Assembly (NCBI RefSeq): GCF_030316765.1
Contig: NZ_JASZYT010000012.1
Coordinates: 1 to 64,000, forward strand
Length of the DNA stretch: 64,000 bases
From: Variovorax saccharolyticus
GTDB lineage: Bacteria; Pseudomonadota; Gammaproteobacteria; Burkholderiales; Burkholderiaceae_C
Reading direction: 5' to 3'
Positions 16,378 through 24,144 of the stretch are shown here, one piece after another. The notes under the pieces were generated by a model. The model did not search any database, was not told the origin of the DNA, and saw only the letters and a list, made by a program, of their open reading frames with translations. Made by a program: the position numbers and the translations under genes. Within the stretch, counting starts at the first letter, position 1, and each line of letters opens with the position of its first letter.

Positions 16378-17292
16378 TCAGCTGGCGCCTTGCCCCCGCC
16401 GCACGCTTTCGATCATCCGACCGACACGCTGCTCGTAGGGCGGGTACTGGATACCGAACTCGCGTACCAGGCGCTCGTTGTCAAACAGGTAGCCTCCAGA
16501 GAGGGCCTCCCCGCCGCTTTCCTTTTCGAATGAGATGTCGGCTTCGGGCAGGAACTTCCTGACGATGTCGGCGAGCTTCCCGAGGCTGAGGGTCTCGCCG
16601 CCCGAGTTGTACAAAGGGTGCTCGGGTTGCGCCTTTAGGGCCAACCGGACGAACACCTCCGCAATGTCATCGGCATAGACAATGCAGCGCATGCGGTCGC
16701 GATAGTCGAAGACGGCCCTCTTACCCAGCGCCGGATTGACGATGCACTGCACGTGGTCGACAGAGCCAATCAGCTTGTCGCCGCCCGAGATGTGGGCCGC
16801 GCGCAGTCCCGTGATGCACATGCCGTGCTTCTCGCGGTACTCCTTGGCCTGCCACTCGTTGAAGACCTTATGCACCGAGTACTGCTTGGCAGGACAGGGT
16901 GGATCGGTTTCCAGGATCTTGCGGTGCCCGTAGGGTGCCTGGCTTCCGTTGACGGCGATGGAGCTCGAATACACGACGTGCGCCACGTCGCTCAGCCGCG
17001 CGGCCTCGAAGCAGTTGTCCATGCCCAGCACATTGACCTTCATGGCCGGGCGCGGCAGGTTCTCCCGCATGTAGCTCAGATTGATGACCACCTGCGGCTT
17101 GTGGGTGGCCATGGCCGCGATGACGTCCTCGAACCGGGTCAGATCCATCCACTGCGAGCGAACCTGCTTGCCCAGGTCGCTGAAGTCCGCCGAGGCCACA
17201 TCCAGACTCACCACTTCGTGCCCCTGGGCCGCCAGAAGGCGCACGACGCGCCGGCCGATGAAGCCGGCGCCGCCAATCACAAAAACCACCAT
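16378..17292 (-). CDS. NAD-dependent epimerase/dehydratase-family protein (extended SDR)
   Basis: A 304-residue extended short-chain dehydrogenase. FVIGGAGFIGRRVVRLLAAQ gives the GxxGxxG cofactor loop at residues 5-15. Then come SLDVASADF (NAD-preferring acidic residue), SSSIAVNG with the catalytic Ser region, and YSVHK, the YxxxK active site, near residue 150. The start at 17292 follows GGAGAA. Only one base separates it from the upstream flavoprotein stop, so translation is coupled. Substrates of this family include nucleotide sugars, but the catabolic operon here suggests a 3-hydroxy or keto intermediate instead. Confidence 0.85.
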   Translation of the reverse strand: MVVFVIGGAGFIGRRVVRLLAAQGHEVVSLDVASADFSDLGKQVRSQWMDLTRFEDVIAAMATHKPQVVINLSYMRENLPRPAMKVNVLGMDNCFEAARLSDVAHVVYSSSIAVNGSQAPYGHRKILETDPPCPAKQYSVHKVFNEWQAKEYREKHGMCITGLRAAHISGGDKLIGSVDHVQCIVNPALGKRAVFDYRDRMRCIVYADDIAEVFVRLALKAQPEHPLYNSGGETLSLGKLADIVRKFLPEADISFEKESGGEALSGGYLFDNERLVREFGIQYPPYEQRVGRMIESVRRGQGAS

Positions 17293-17293
17293 C

Positions 17294-19048
17294 TCAGTTC
17301 TCCGTTGTAAATGCGACTTCGCGGTCGCTGGCGCCGCGGGTGACGCGACCTTGGGTCGCAACGATGTGATGTACAGCCACGTAGGCGAACACGATGGCCG
17401 GGCCGATGTTGATACCGCCACCGGGATAGAAGCCACGCATGACATGGGACATGTCCTGGCCACAGGCGTAGAGGCCAGGAATCGGGCGCTCCGAGGCATC
17501 GAGCACCTGCGAGTGAGCGTTGACGGCCAGGCCGATGCTGGTCCCCAGCGTCGAAGGAACCATCTGCAGAGCGACGAAGGGTGCCTGGACGATGGGTCCG
17601 AGGTTGGGATTGGGCTTGAACGCAGGATCCCCCAGCAGCTTGCTGTTGAATGGATTGGTCCCACGCCTGAACTCGGGGTCGACGCCAGTCCGCGCGTACT
17701 CGTTGTGCTTGCTCACCGTGTCGACCAAGCCTTGAGGATCGATGCCGATCTTTGCCGCCAGTCCTTCCAGGGTGTCATCGACGGCGACGTACCCCGACTT
17801 CGCGTAGGGCGCCAAGCTGGGCCGGAAGGGTCGGATCAAGCCCAACCCTCGCTTCCAGACGAACTTGCGATCGCAGATGAAATAGAACCGGTTGCCCTGC
17901 CCCACGCCATGGCGGAACATCGCTTCTCCAATGTCGTGGTACGAATTCGATTCGTTCACGAAGCGACGTCCACTCGCGTCGACCGCGATGATGCCGGGCT
18001 TGCCCCTGTCGAGGTAGCCATACAGGATGGTTTCCTCTGTGCCATCCGGGCGACGCAGGAGCGACGAGGGTTGCCACAGCCCCGGTCCGACCACCTTGTA
18101 GTCGATGACCGCGCCGATCTGCCTGGCGGCGTTGATGCCTTCGCCCACGTTGGCTTCCCAGCCGACCGAGCGATCGTGTGGGTGGTTCGGCCCGAGCTCC
18201 TGGCGCATCTTCGCGTTGTGGGGAAAGCCCCCGGTGGCCAGGATCACGCCGTGCCGGGCGCGAACCCGCTTGGTTCGCCCCTCGTGCCGGACGACCGCAC
18301 CGACCGCTCTTCCGCTCTCCGAGATCAGCTCGACGAGCGGCGCGCCGACCCACAGATCGGCCTTCGCCTTGCGCAGCGTCAGCAGCAAGCGGGCGATCAA
18401 GGCGTTGCCCGCGCCGATATCGGTGCCGCGCGAATAGCGCGTGCGATCGGCTGCGAAACGCGCGAGGGTGCTGACGACACGCACGAAGCCGCGCAGGGAC
18501 TTGAACGGGTTGAGAAAGTCGTCGACCTTGCGTTTGTCGATGGACATGCCGCCCAGAAGCATGAGCCGGCGAATAGGCGGGCGGATCAACTCGAAGTCTT
18601 GGCCCAAGGCGCGACCGTCAAAGCGGCGCGGCTCGTGCGTGCGTCCGGCACTGACGCCACCCACCTGGTCCGCGTGGTAGTCGGGCCAAGGCACGTAGTC
18701 GAACACGACGTCGGTACCGTCCTGCAACGTGGCCATGGCCTCGGGGCCAGCTTCCAGGAAAGATTCAACCAGATCGGCGCGGTAGAAGTTGCCGAGCTCG
18801 TGCTGCAGATAGGTCCGAGCGTTGTCAATGGAGTCCTGGGCGCCCGCGGCCTTTGACTGCGCGGTGTTGGGCACCCACGCGAACCCACCCGACGTCGCGG
18901 TCGTGCCCCCGACCACGGGCATCTTCTCGCAAATGAGCACGTCGAGGTTGCGCTTGCGGGCAAACACGCCCGCGGAAAAGCCGGCCACACCGCTGCCAAA
19001 GATCAGCACGTCGGTCTCGTGGTCCCAGGCGGTGGTTGAAACTGTCAC
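17294..19048 (-). CDS. FAD-dependent oxidoreductase, 3-ketosteroid-1-dehydrogenase / fumarate reductase family
   Basis: A 584-residue flavoprotein. The FAD Rossmann motif is LIFGSGVAGFSAGVFARK (about 15-32), followed by EKMPVVGGTTATSGGF. The second FAD region GVILATGGFPHNAKM lies near 270, and the C-terminal dinucleotide motif LYACGQDMSHVMRGFYPGGG lies near 530. Family members insert a C=C bond next to a carbonyl in steroids or reduce such bonds. In this operon, with an FAD monooxygenase and molybdenum hydroxylase, a dehydrogenase acting on a cyclic ketone is plausible. The start overlaps the upstream HIBADH-like gene's stop by 4 bases. Confidence 0.82.
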   Translation of the reverse strand: MTVSTTAWDHETDVLIFGSGVAGFSAGVFARKRNLDVLICEKMPVVGGTTATSGGFAWVPNTAQSKAAGAQDSIDNARTYLQHELGNFYRADLVESFLEAGPEAMATLQDGTDVVFDYVPWPDYHADQVGGVSAGRTHEPRRFDGRALGQDFELIRPPIRRLMLLGGMSIDKRKVDDFLNPFKSLRGFVRVVSTLARFAADRTRYSRGTDIGAGNALIARLLLTLRKAKADLWVGAPLVELISESGRAVGAVVRHEGRTKRVRARHGVILATGGFPHNAKMRQELGPNHPHDRSVGWEANVGEGINAARQIGAVIDYKVVGPGLWQPSSLLRRPDGTEETILYGYLDRGKPGIIAVDASGRRFVNESNSYHDIGEAMFRHGVGQGNRFYFICDRKFVWKRGLGLIRPFRPSLAPYAKSGYVAVDDTLEGLAAKIGIDPQGLVDTVSKHNEYARTGVDPEFRRGTNPFNSKLLGDPAFKPNPNLGPIVQAPFVALQMVPSTLGTSIGLAVNAHSQVLDASERPIPGLYACGQDMSHVMRGFYPGGGINIGPAIVFAYVAVHHIVATQGRVTRGASDREVAFTTEN

Positions 19049-20061
19049 AGTCGCTCTCCAAGGGTGGGTTCAGCGCCATGCCGGGTATCGGTTGGCGCGG
19101 GTGGGTCATCGTGCAGCGCCTCACGAATCCCGCGTGGATCGACGCGGATCGAGACGCCGGCGCGCTCCTGTGGGAGCAGCATCACGCAGCGGCCATCACG
19201 CTGGGCCCAGCCCCGGTTCATGGCCTCCTGGATGTCGGCCAAGGCCAGGTTGGCAATCCGCAGGGGGACCCCCAGTTCACGTCCCAACTCCGTGGCCGCG
19301 AGGGTGTCCTTGTGCATGATGTCCAGGACAGCCTGGGGCGTGTCGTACTCCGCGGGCAGGAATTGATCGATCAGGCCATCGAAGGTGCGTCGGCGCCCGA
19401 TCGCGCCTTGCCGCACGGCCCGCCACAACGCGAGCGGGTCGGCTCCGGCCTTGACGCCCAGGCTAAAGATCTCCGCAATGGCAGCCTGCGTCGCTTGGCT
19501 GGTGCAGTTGTGGACCAGCTTGGCGACCAAGCCGGCACCGCAAGGGCCGAGATGGCTCGGGTGGTCGGCCATCGCCTGCAACACCGGCTCATGCCGCTCA
19601 TACGCGCGCTTGTCGCCGCCGACCCATATCGCCAGGCGGCCGCGCCGGGCGCCGCGAGGGCCGCCGCTGACGGGCGCGTCCAGCAGATCGACGCCTTGTT
19701 GCGCAAAAACCGAATGCAGTTGCCGAACCAGCGCGGGGGAACTCGTCGACATCTCGAAGTAGGATTGGCCGCGATGAGCCCCAGACAGGATGCCATCCTG
19801 CCCGAGGGCGACCGCCTCAATCTGCGCGAGATCCGGCAGGCACGAGAAGATCACGGCGCATTGCTGCGCGACGCCGCGCGGCGTGTCGGCGCGCATCGCC
19901 CCGGCCTGCACCAGCGGTGCGATTGCCTCTTCGCGCCGGTCGTGCACGACCAGCGGATACCCCGCCGCCTGCAGCCTGGCCGCCATCGGCGCGCCCATGG
20001 CCCCAAGGCCAATGAAGCCCACAACAGGCTTGGATGATTCATTCGACGCCATGCTGGCCAC
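19045..20061 (-). CDS. NAD(P)-dependent oxidoreductase, 3-hydroxyisobutyrate dehydrogenase family
   Basis: A 338-residue paralogue of the gene at 1574-2557, alike over its full length, including the unusual C-terminal tail (APTDTRHG). Landmarks are GFIGLGAMGAPMAARL (cofactor loop), DAPVSGGPRGARRGRL (substrate site) and a catalytic Lys in GLVAKLVHN. I used the GTG start at 20061, which has GGAG five bases upstream; an ATG three codons later is possible. It lies one base after the TctC gene and overlaps the flavoprotein gene by 4 bases, in the nine-gene operon. It probably oxidises a hydroxyacid intermediate. Confidence 0.87.
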   Translation of the reverse strand: MASMASNESSKPVVGFIGLGAMGAPMAARLQAAGYPLVVHDRREEAIAPLVQAGAMRADTPRGVAQQCAVIFSCLPDLAQIEAVALGQDGILSGAHRGQSYFEMSTSSPALVRQLHSVFAQQGVDLLDAPVSGGPRGARRGRLAIWVGGDKRAYERHEPVLQAMADHPSHLGPCGAGLVAKLVHNCTSQATQAAIAEIFSLGVKAGADPLALWRAVRQGAIGRRRTFDGLIDQFLPAEYDTPQAVLDIMHKDTLAATELGRELGVPLRIANLALADIQEAMNRGWAQRDGRCVMLLPQERAGVSIRVDPRGIREALHDDPPAPTDTRHGAEPTLGERL

Positions 20062-20062
20062 G

Positions 20063-21025
20063 CTACTCCGCCTGGATCTTGTATTCCGCCACGAGCCGCG
20101 TCCACCTGGCGATGTCCGAATCGATCAGCGACTTGAGTTCGCCAGGCGTGGCCCGTTGCGCAACCATGCCGATGCCCTCAAGTTTGTCGACGAACTCCTG
20201 CTGCTTGAGGATTGCGCTCACCGCTGCATGGACCCGGCTGACCGTCTCGGGCGCCATGCCGGCCGGCCCGACGAAGGCAGTCCAGGCGGAGAAGTCATAG
20301 CCGGACAAGGCCTCCGCGATGGACGGCCATTGCGGCGCGGCCGGATTGCGTTTGGCCGATGTGACGGCCAGGGCGCGCATCTGCCCGGCCTTGCCCTGGC
20401 CGAGGGCGTTCACCATGTCGACGAAGGTTGCATCCAGAGTGCCGCCGATCACGTCGGTGATGGCCGGAGGAATGCCCCTGTAGGGCACCTGCAGCACGTC
20501 GATGCCGGCCTGCTTGGCCATGGCGGCGATTTCCGCGTGCGAGAGCGTGCTGGCGTGCCCGATGCTCACCTTGCCCGGGTTGCGCTTCGCATAGGCGATG
20601 AAATCCGAGAAAGTGCGCGCCGGGTGGGCGGCGCCCACCATCAGCACCTGGTTGGACAAATAGCCGCCCGAGATCGGCGTGACATCCTTGCGCGGGTCGT
20701 ACGGCAGATTCTTTAGCAACGCCACATTGATCGCGAGCGGAGACAGCGAGCTGAACATCAGCGTGCTGCCGTCCGGCGGCGATCGCACCAAGTCTTGCAT
20801 CGCGATGATGCCGTTGGCGCCGGGCTTGTTGTCCACCACGATCACCTGGTTGAGCGCGACGCCCAGCGGCTGCGCGAATAGCCGCGCCACCTGATCGGTG
20901 GATGAACCTGCCGGATTCGGGACGACCAGGCGAACGGTGCGGCCGGGCGCGGCTCGGGCGATGGGGTTGAGTGCGCTGCCCACGAGGCCAAGCGCCAGAA
21001 ACTGCAAGGTTGAACGTCGTTGCAT
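20063..21025 (-). CDS. Bug/TctC-family periplasmic solute receptor
   Basis: A 320-residue extracytoplasmic binding protein of tripartite tricarboxylate transporters. A signal peptide (FLALGLVGSALNPIARA) precedes VRLVVPNPAGSSTDQVARLF, the conserved ligand loop. Then follow VDNKPGANGIIAMQDLVRSP and VPYRGIPPAITDVIGG, typical of the Bug family. These receptors bind carboxylates and other small organic acids. No TctA or TctB membrane gene is in the window, so it must use a transporter encoded elsewhere, or act as a sensor. Its place inside the operon suggests it captures the operon's substrate. Confidence 0.93.
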   Translation of the reverse strand: MQRRSTLQFLALGLVGSALNPIARAAPGRTVRLVVPNPAGSSTDQVARLFAQPLGVALNQVIVVDNKPGANGIIAMQDLVRSPPDGSTLMFSSLSPLAINVALLKNLPYDPRKDVTPISGGYLSNQVLMVGAAHPARTFSDFIAYAKRNPGKVSIGHASTLSHAEIAAMAKQAGIDVLQVPYRGIPPAITDVIGGTLDATFVDMVNALGQGKAGQMRALAVTSAKRNPAAPQWPSIAEALSGYDFSAWTAFVGPAGMAPETVSRVHAAVSAILKQQEFVDKLEGIGMVAQRATPGELKSLIDSDIARWTRLVAEYKIQAE

Positions 21026-21057
21026 GGACCGATGTCTCCGTCAAATTGTTATGAAGC

Positions 21058-21495
21058 TCAGGGATGCTGGCGATCCTTGTCCGGCTTGAAGACAGGCCAG
21101 TAGGGAAAGAAGCGCCGAGCGCTGAACAGCCAGCGCCCCTCCACTTTCCGGAACGAATCGATGTAATGGCCGCAGAACGGGTCTTCGCCGATCGAGGTCA
21201 TCGCGCAGGTGCCCTCGACCTGGTCACCGTGGATGTGCGTCACCTCGTTGGTCACCAGCGGTATGCGACGCGCCGGTCGCATGCGCGAGAAGTAGTCCTG
21301 CAGCGCCGCCCTGCCCGTGACGATGGCCGGCGTGTCCTCGCTGCTCCTGGCGTTTTCGAACACGCCGTCCTCGGTGAACAGTTCCACCACCTCGTGGCGC
21401 AGCGCCCGCACCGTGTACCAGCAGTACCTGGAACGCAATTCGCTGATCGCGAAGCGGTCTTCGAGTGCACACAGGCGCTCTTCGATTGTGGCCAT
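21058..21495 (-). CDS. SnoaL/NTF2-like protein, nuclear transport factor 2 family
   Basis: A 145-residue cone-shaped fold protein. I chose the ATG at 21495 because its A is shared with the upstream TGA (TGATG coupling). It begins MATIEERLCALEDRFAISEL and contains RSRYCWYTVRALRHEVVELF with FTEDGVFE, HIHGDQVEG and HYIDSFRKVEGRWLFSAR, a pattern typical of SnoaL-type polyketide cyclases, dehydratases and ring-hydroxylating dioxygenase beta-like proteins. It could be a small isomerase, dehydratase or hydrolase acting on the product of the coupled monooxygenase. Confidence 0.8.
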   Translation of the reverse strand: MATIEERLCALEDRFAISELRSRYCWYTVRALRHEVVELFTEDGVFENARSSEDTPAIVTGRAALQDYFSRMRPARRIPLVTNEVTHIHGDQVEGTCAMTSIGEDPFCGHYIDSFRKVEGRWLFSARRFFPYWPVFKPDKDRQHP

Positions 21496-23186
21496 CACGC
21501 CTCCACTTCTTCCGAATGCACTGGGGTTGGCGTCCATGAGACGCCAGGCGCTGCGCCTCGCACGGTGTCGACGATGCGTTCGGCGTCCGCCGCCGTCTCG
21601 CCACGCCAGGCGACATGCCCGTCCGGGCGGACCAGCACCAGCGCACGTTCGTACAAGGCGGCCACGCGCGGGTCGTCGACGCGTTCAACCACCAGCGGTA
21701 CCTTGCGGTGGGCGAACGCCTGCTCCAGTTGCTGCGTGTTCGCGCCCGCACCGAACGCAAGCAGCACAAAGCCGCGGCCGAACAGATCGAGCGTGGAGCG
21801 CCCGTCCGCCAGCCACGCATGCGGCGCGCGCGAGCCGGGCCTCGACGTCGGCACATAGATCGAATAGTCGTCGGCGGTGGGCGGCGTGCCGTCAGGCACG
21901 CAGATTGGTGAGCCCTCATAGCGGTGGCCGATCTGCAGGCCCAGGGACTCCCACTCCACGCGGGTTGAGTCGGCCAGCCGTTTGCCCACCTCGGCGCGAA
22001 TCCGGACGCCTTCGGGAGTCTCGTCACAAACCTGGCGGGTGTCAGGCACGTCGCGCCAGGCGTTGTAGTTCTGGGTCGAAAAGCCAATGTTGCGTGCGGC
22101 GATGGGCTTGCGCTCAATCTCGTAGCTGGCCAGCAGACCGGGGCCGGCCCAGCCGTGCAAGGCACCTTCGAGCTTCCAGCCCAGATCCAGCACCTCCTGC
22201 ATGCCGGTGTTCATCCCCATGCCGCCGGTGGGCGACATCGTGTGGCCGGAATCGCCCACCAGCAGCACGCGGCCCCGGGCATACGAATCGGCCAGCATTT
22301 CGCTGCGACGCCACGGGTCCACCGACAACACCTCGAACGGGATGTCATCGGCGCCGAGCGCGCGCCGGACCCAATGGCTCGCATCGAAGTTCTCGAGGTC
22401 CATTTTCTGGCCCGAGCCGAGGACGGTCAGCCGCCAGATGGCCTGGCCGTCGACGACGGTGAGGTTGCCCCAGGTGCCCTCCGGACCCACGAACAGGTAG
22501 CGCTCGGCCGGGCCCATGCGATGTCGGCTCACCAGGCCGGGCGCACGAATGAGGATGTTGATCGAGTAGCTCAGCAGGCGTCCATTCATGGGGATGCCGA
22601 GTTCGCCGCGCACAGCGCTGGTTGCACCATCGCAAGCGAGCAGGTAATCCGAGCGGATCTGCAGCGGCTCTCCGCTGCGCAGGTCGACCACGCGGCTCGT
22701 GACACCCTCTTCATCCTGCGTGAACCCTTCCAGCCGATGCAGGTGGCGCAGCCCGATGCGCTGTTGCTGCCTCACCGCGTCCGCGAGGATAGGTTGCATC
22801 CACAACTGTGGGCAGCGCTGCTTTTTCTCCGGCGTTTCTGCAGGCGTCGGCGTGTCGCGCATGCTGGGATAGGGCTCCTTGGCCAGCAGCAGCCCGTTCA
22901 ACGACGTGCAGAACACCATCGACAGTTCGTAGTCGTCCGGGAAGCCGCTTTCGCGAATGCGCTGCGCCAGCCCCCAGCGGCGAAGCAGTTCCATCGTGCG
23001 TACCGCCATCAGCCCGGTGCGCGGGTGCTCAATCGTGCCATCACCTTGCTCGATCAAGATCGAATCAATTCCTCTCCATGACAACTCGATCGCCATACCA
23101 AGGCCGACAGGACCGCCCCCGACAACGAGAACGGAAGTGCGAAGTGGAGCCGGCGCGTTGTCGGCAGGAGGTGCAATCGAGGGCAT
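21495..23186 (-). CDS. FAD-dependent aromatic-ring-type monooxygenase (PHBH/MhpA-like)
   Basis: A 563-residue class A flavin monooxygenase and first gene of the nine-gene operon. SVLVVGGGPVGLGMAIEL (residues 18-35) binds the ADP of FAD. LACDGATSAVRGELGI near 185 is the DG motif. RVLLVGDSGHTMSPTGGMGM near 290 is the GD motif. A C-terminal thioredoxin-like domain extends to the end, as in MhpA and PCP monooxygenase relatives. I took the ATG at 23186; an upstream ATG would add 26 residues not found in the family. These enzymes hydroxylate phenols or related rings with NAD(P)H and O2. The position suggests it opens the pathway. Confidence 0.88.
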   Translation of the reverse strand: MPSIAPPADNAPAPLRTSVLVVGGGPVGLGMAIELSWRGIDSILIEQGDGTIEHPRTGLMAVRTMELLRRWGLAQRIRESGFPDDYELSMVFCTSLNGLLLAKEPYPSMRDTPTPAETPEKKQRCPQLWMQPILADAVRQQQRIGLRHLHRLEGFTQDEEGVTSRVVDLRSGEPLQIRSDYLLACDGATSAVRGELGIPMNGRLLSYSINILIRAPGLVSRHRMGPAERYLFVGPEGTWGNLTVVDGQAIWRLTVLGSGQKMDLENFDASHWVRRALGADDIPFEVLSVDPWRRSEMLADSYARGRVLLVGDSGHTMSPTGGMGMNTGMQEVLDLGWKLEGALHGWAGPGLLASYEIERKPIAARNIGFSTQNYNAWRDVPDTRQVCDETPEGVRIRAEVGKRLADSTRVEWESLGLQIGHRYEGSPICVPDGTPPTADDYSIYVPTSRPGSRAPHAWLADGRSTLDLFGRGFVLLAFGAGANTQQLEQAFAHRKVPLVVERVDDPRVAALYERALVLVRPDGHVAWRGETAADAERIVDTVRGAAPGVSWTPTPVHSEEVEA

Positions 23187-23661
23187 GGTGCTATGCAGAC
23201 GCGTTGATGATGCATGGATCTTCGTGGCACCTGCATGCGTCGTCCAATCGATTGTGAGGGGCAAGCCTATTCAGGATGTGAATAGGGAATTGCAGGGCAG
23301 CGTGTCCCCGACGCGTGCAACCCTGTATTCGCATCGATCGCCGAAGGTGGGCTACAGCGCCCCGCACTGACGTGCTGCAAGCGCCTGACACTGAATGAGT
23401 CTGAAGGCACCCCAAAATGGTAGGCTGGCTGCCCCTCAATAGCCCCCCCAGGAGGACCTTTGGCAAGCTTCACTTGCTGGCCGGGTAGGCACGCAGGTCG
23501 CTGTCGATGTCGAGCAGGCGGAATTGAACTATTGGCAAGCGCTCCTTGCAGGTCTATCCAGCGAACACCTACTATCGCGGTTGCCAAAGACTTCCTAAAG
23601 TCGACAGTCCCGCGCGCGCCCTGTCCAGAGGCCGCGACGAACACCAGACAGGAGCTGTGGC
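23187..23661. other. Divergent intergenic region between the monooxygenase operon and iorAB
   Basis: No gene is supported in these 475 bp. It must hold the promoters of both the nine-gene minus-strand operon and the plus-strand iorAB pair. I do not find the 67-bp element seen upstream of operons further right, so these two operons are likely controlled differently. A ribosome-binding site lies near the plus-strand start. Confidence 0.45.
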
Positions 23662-24144
23662 ATGGCGATAGATTTGGATGTCAATGGCAAGGTCTACAAG
23701 GCCGATGTTGATCTGGAGAGTCCCCTGCTGTGGGTGCTTCGGGACGAACTGAAGCTTGTCGGCACCAAGTTCGGCTGCGGCGTCGGTCAATGCAGCGCAT
23801 GCACGGTGCATCTCAACGGTGTGCCGGTGCCCTCCTGCCAGTTGCCAGTGGCAGCGACGCAGGGCCAGAAGATCACGACCATCGAGGGGCTCGCTGCCGG
23901 CAATGTGCTGACCGCCGTGCAACGAGCATGGATCGACCATGACGTCGCCCAGTGCGGCTACTGCCAGGCCGGACAGATCATGAGCGCGACCGCGCTGCTG
24001 CAACAGTTCCCCCAACCCACCGACGCGCAGATCGATGAGTTCATGTCGCGAAACCTGTGTCGCTGCGGCACCTATACGCGCATCCGGGCGGCGATCAAGT
24101 CGGCCGCTGGAACCGCCATCGCCACACGGGGGGTCAACCAATGA
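23662..24144 (+). CDS. (2Fe-2S)-binding small subunit, IorA-like
   Basis: A 160-residue iron-sulfur subunit. Cys39, Cys44, Cys47 and Cys59 (KFGCGVGQCSACTVHL and PSCQ) form the plant-type cluster. AQCGYCQAGQ and NLCRCGTYTRIR form the second cluster. Its stop overlaps the IorB start as ATGA, so the two subunits are made together. This is the second of three IorAB sets in the window and is the only one on the plus strand. Confidence 0.93.
   Translation: MAIDLDVNGKVYKADVDLESPLLWVLRDELKLVGTKFGCGVGQCSACTVHLNGVPVPSCQLPVAATQGQKITTIEGLAAGNVLTAVQRAWIDHDVAQCGYCQAGQIMSATALLQQFPQPTDAQIDEFMSRNLCRCGTYTRIRAAIKSAAGTAIATRGVNQ

Noticed and set aside
17081..18856. A 591-codon open frame on the plus strand
   Set aside because: It lies entirely antisense to the flavoprotein and epimerase-like genes, and its translation is Arg/His/Asp-rich, typical of a shadow frame in high-GC DNA. 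Similar long shadow frames (for example 12640-13725, 15357-16316 and 45902-47260) were left out for the same reason.
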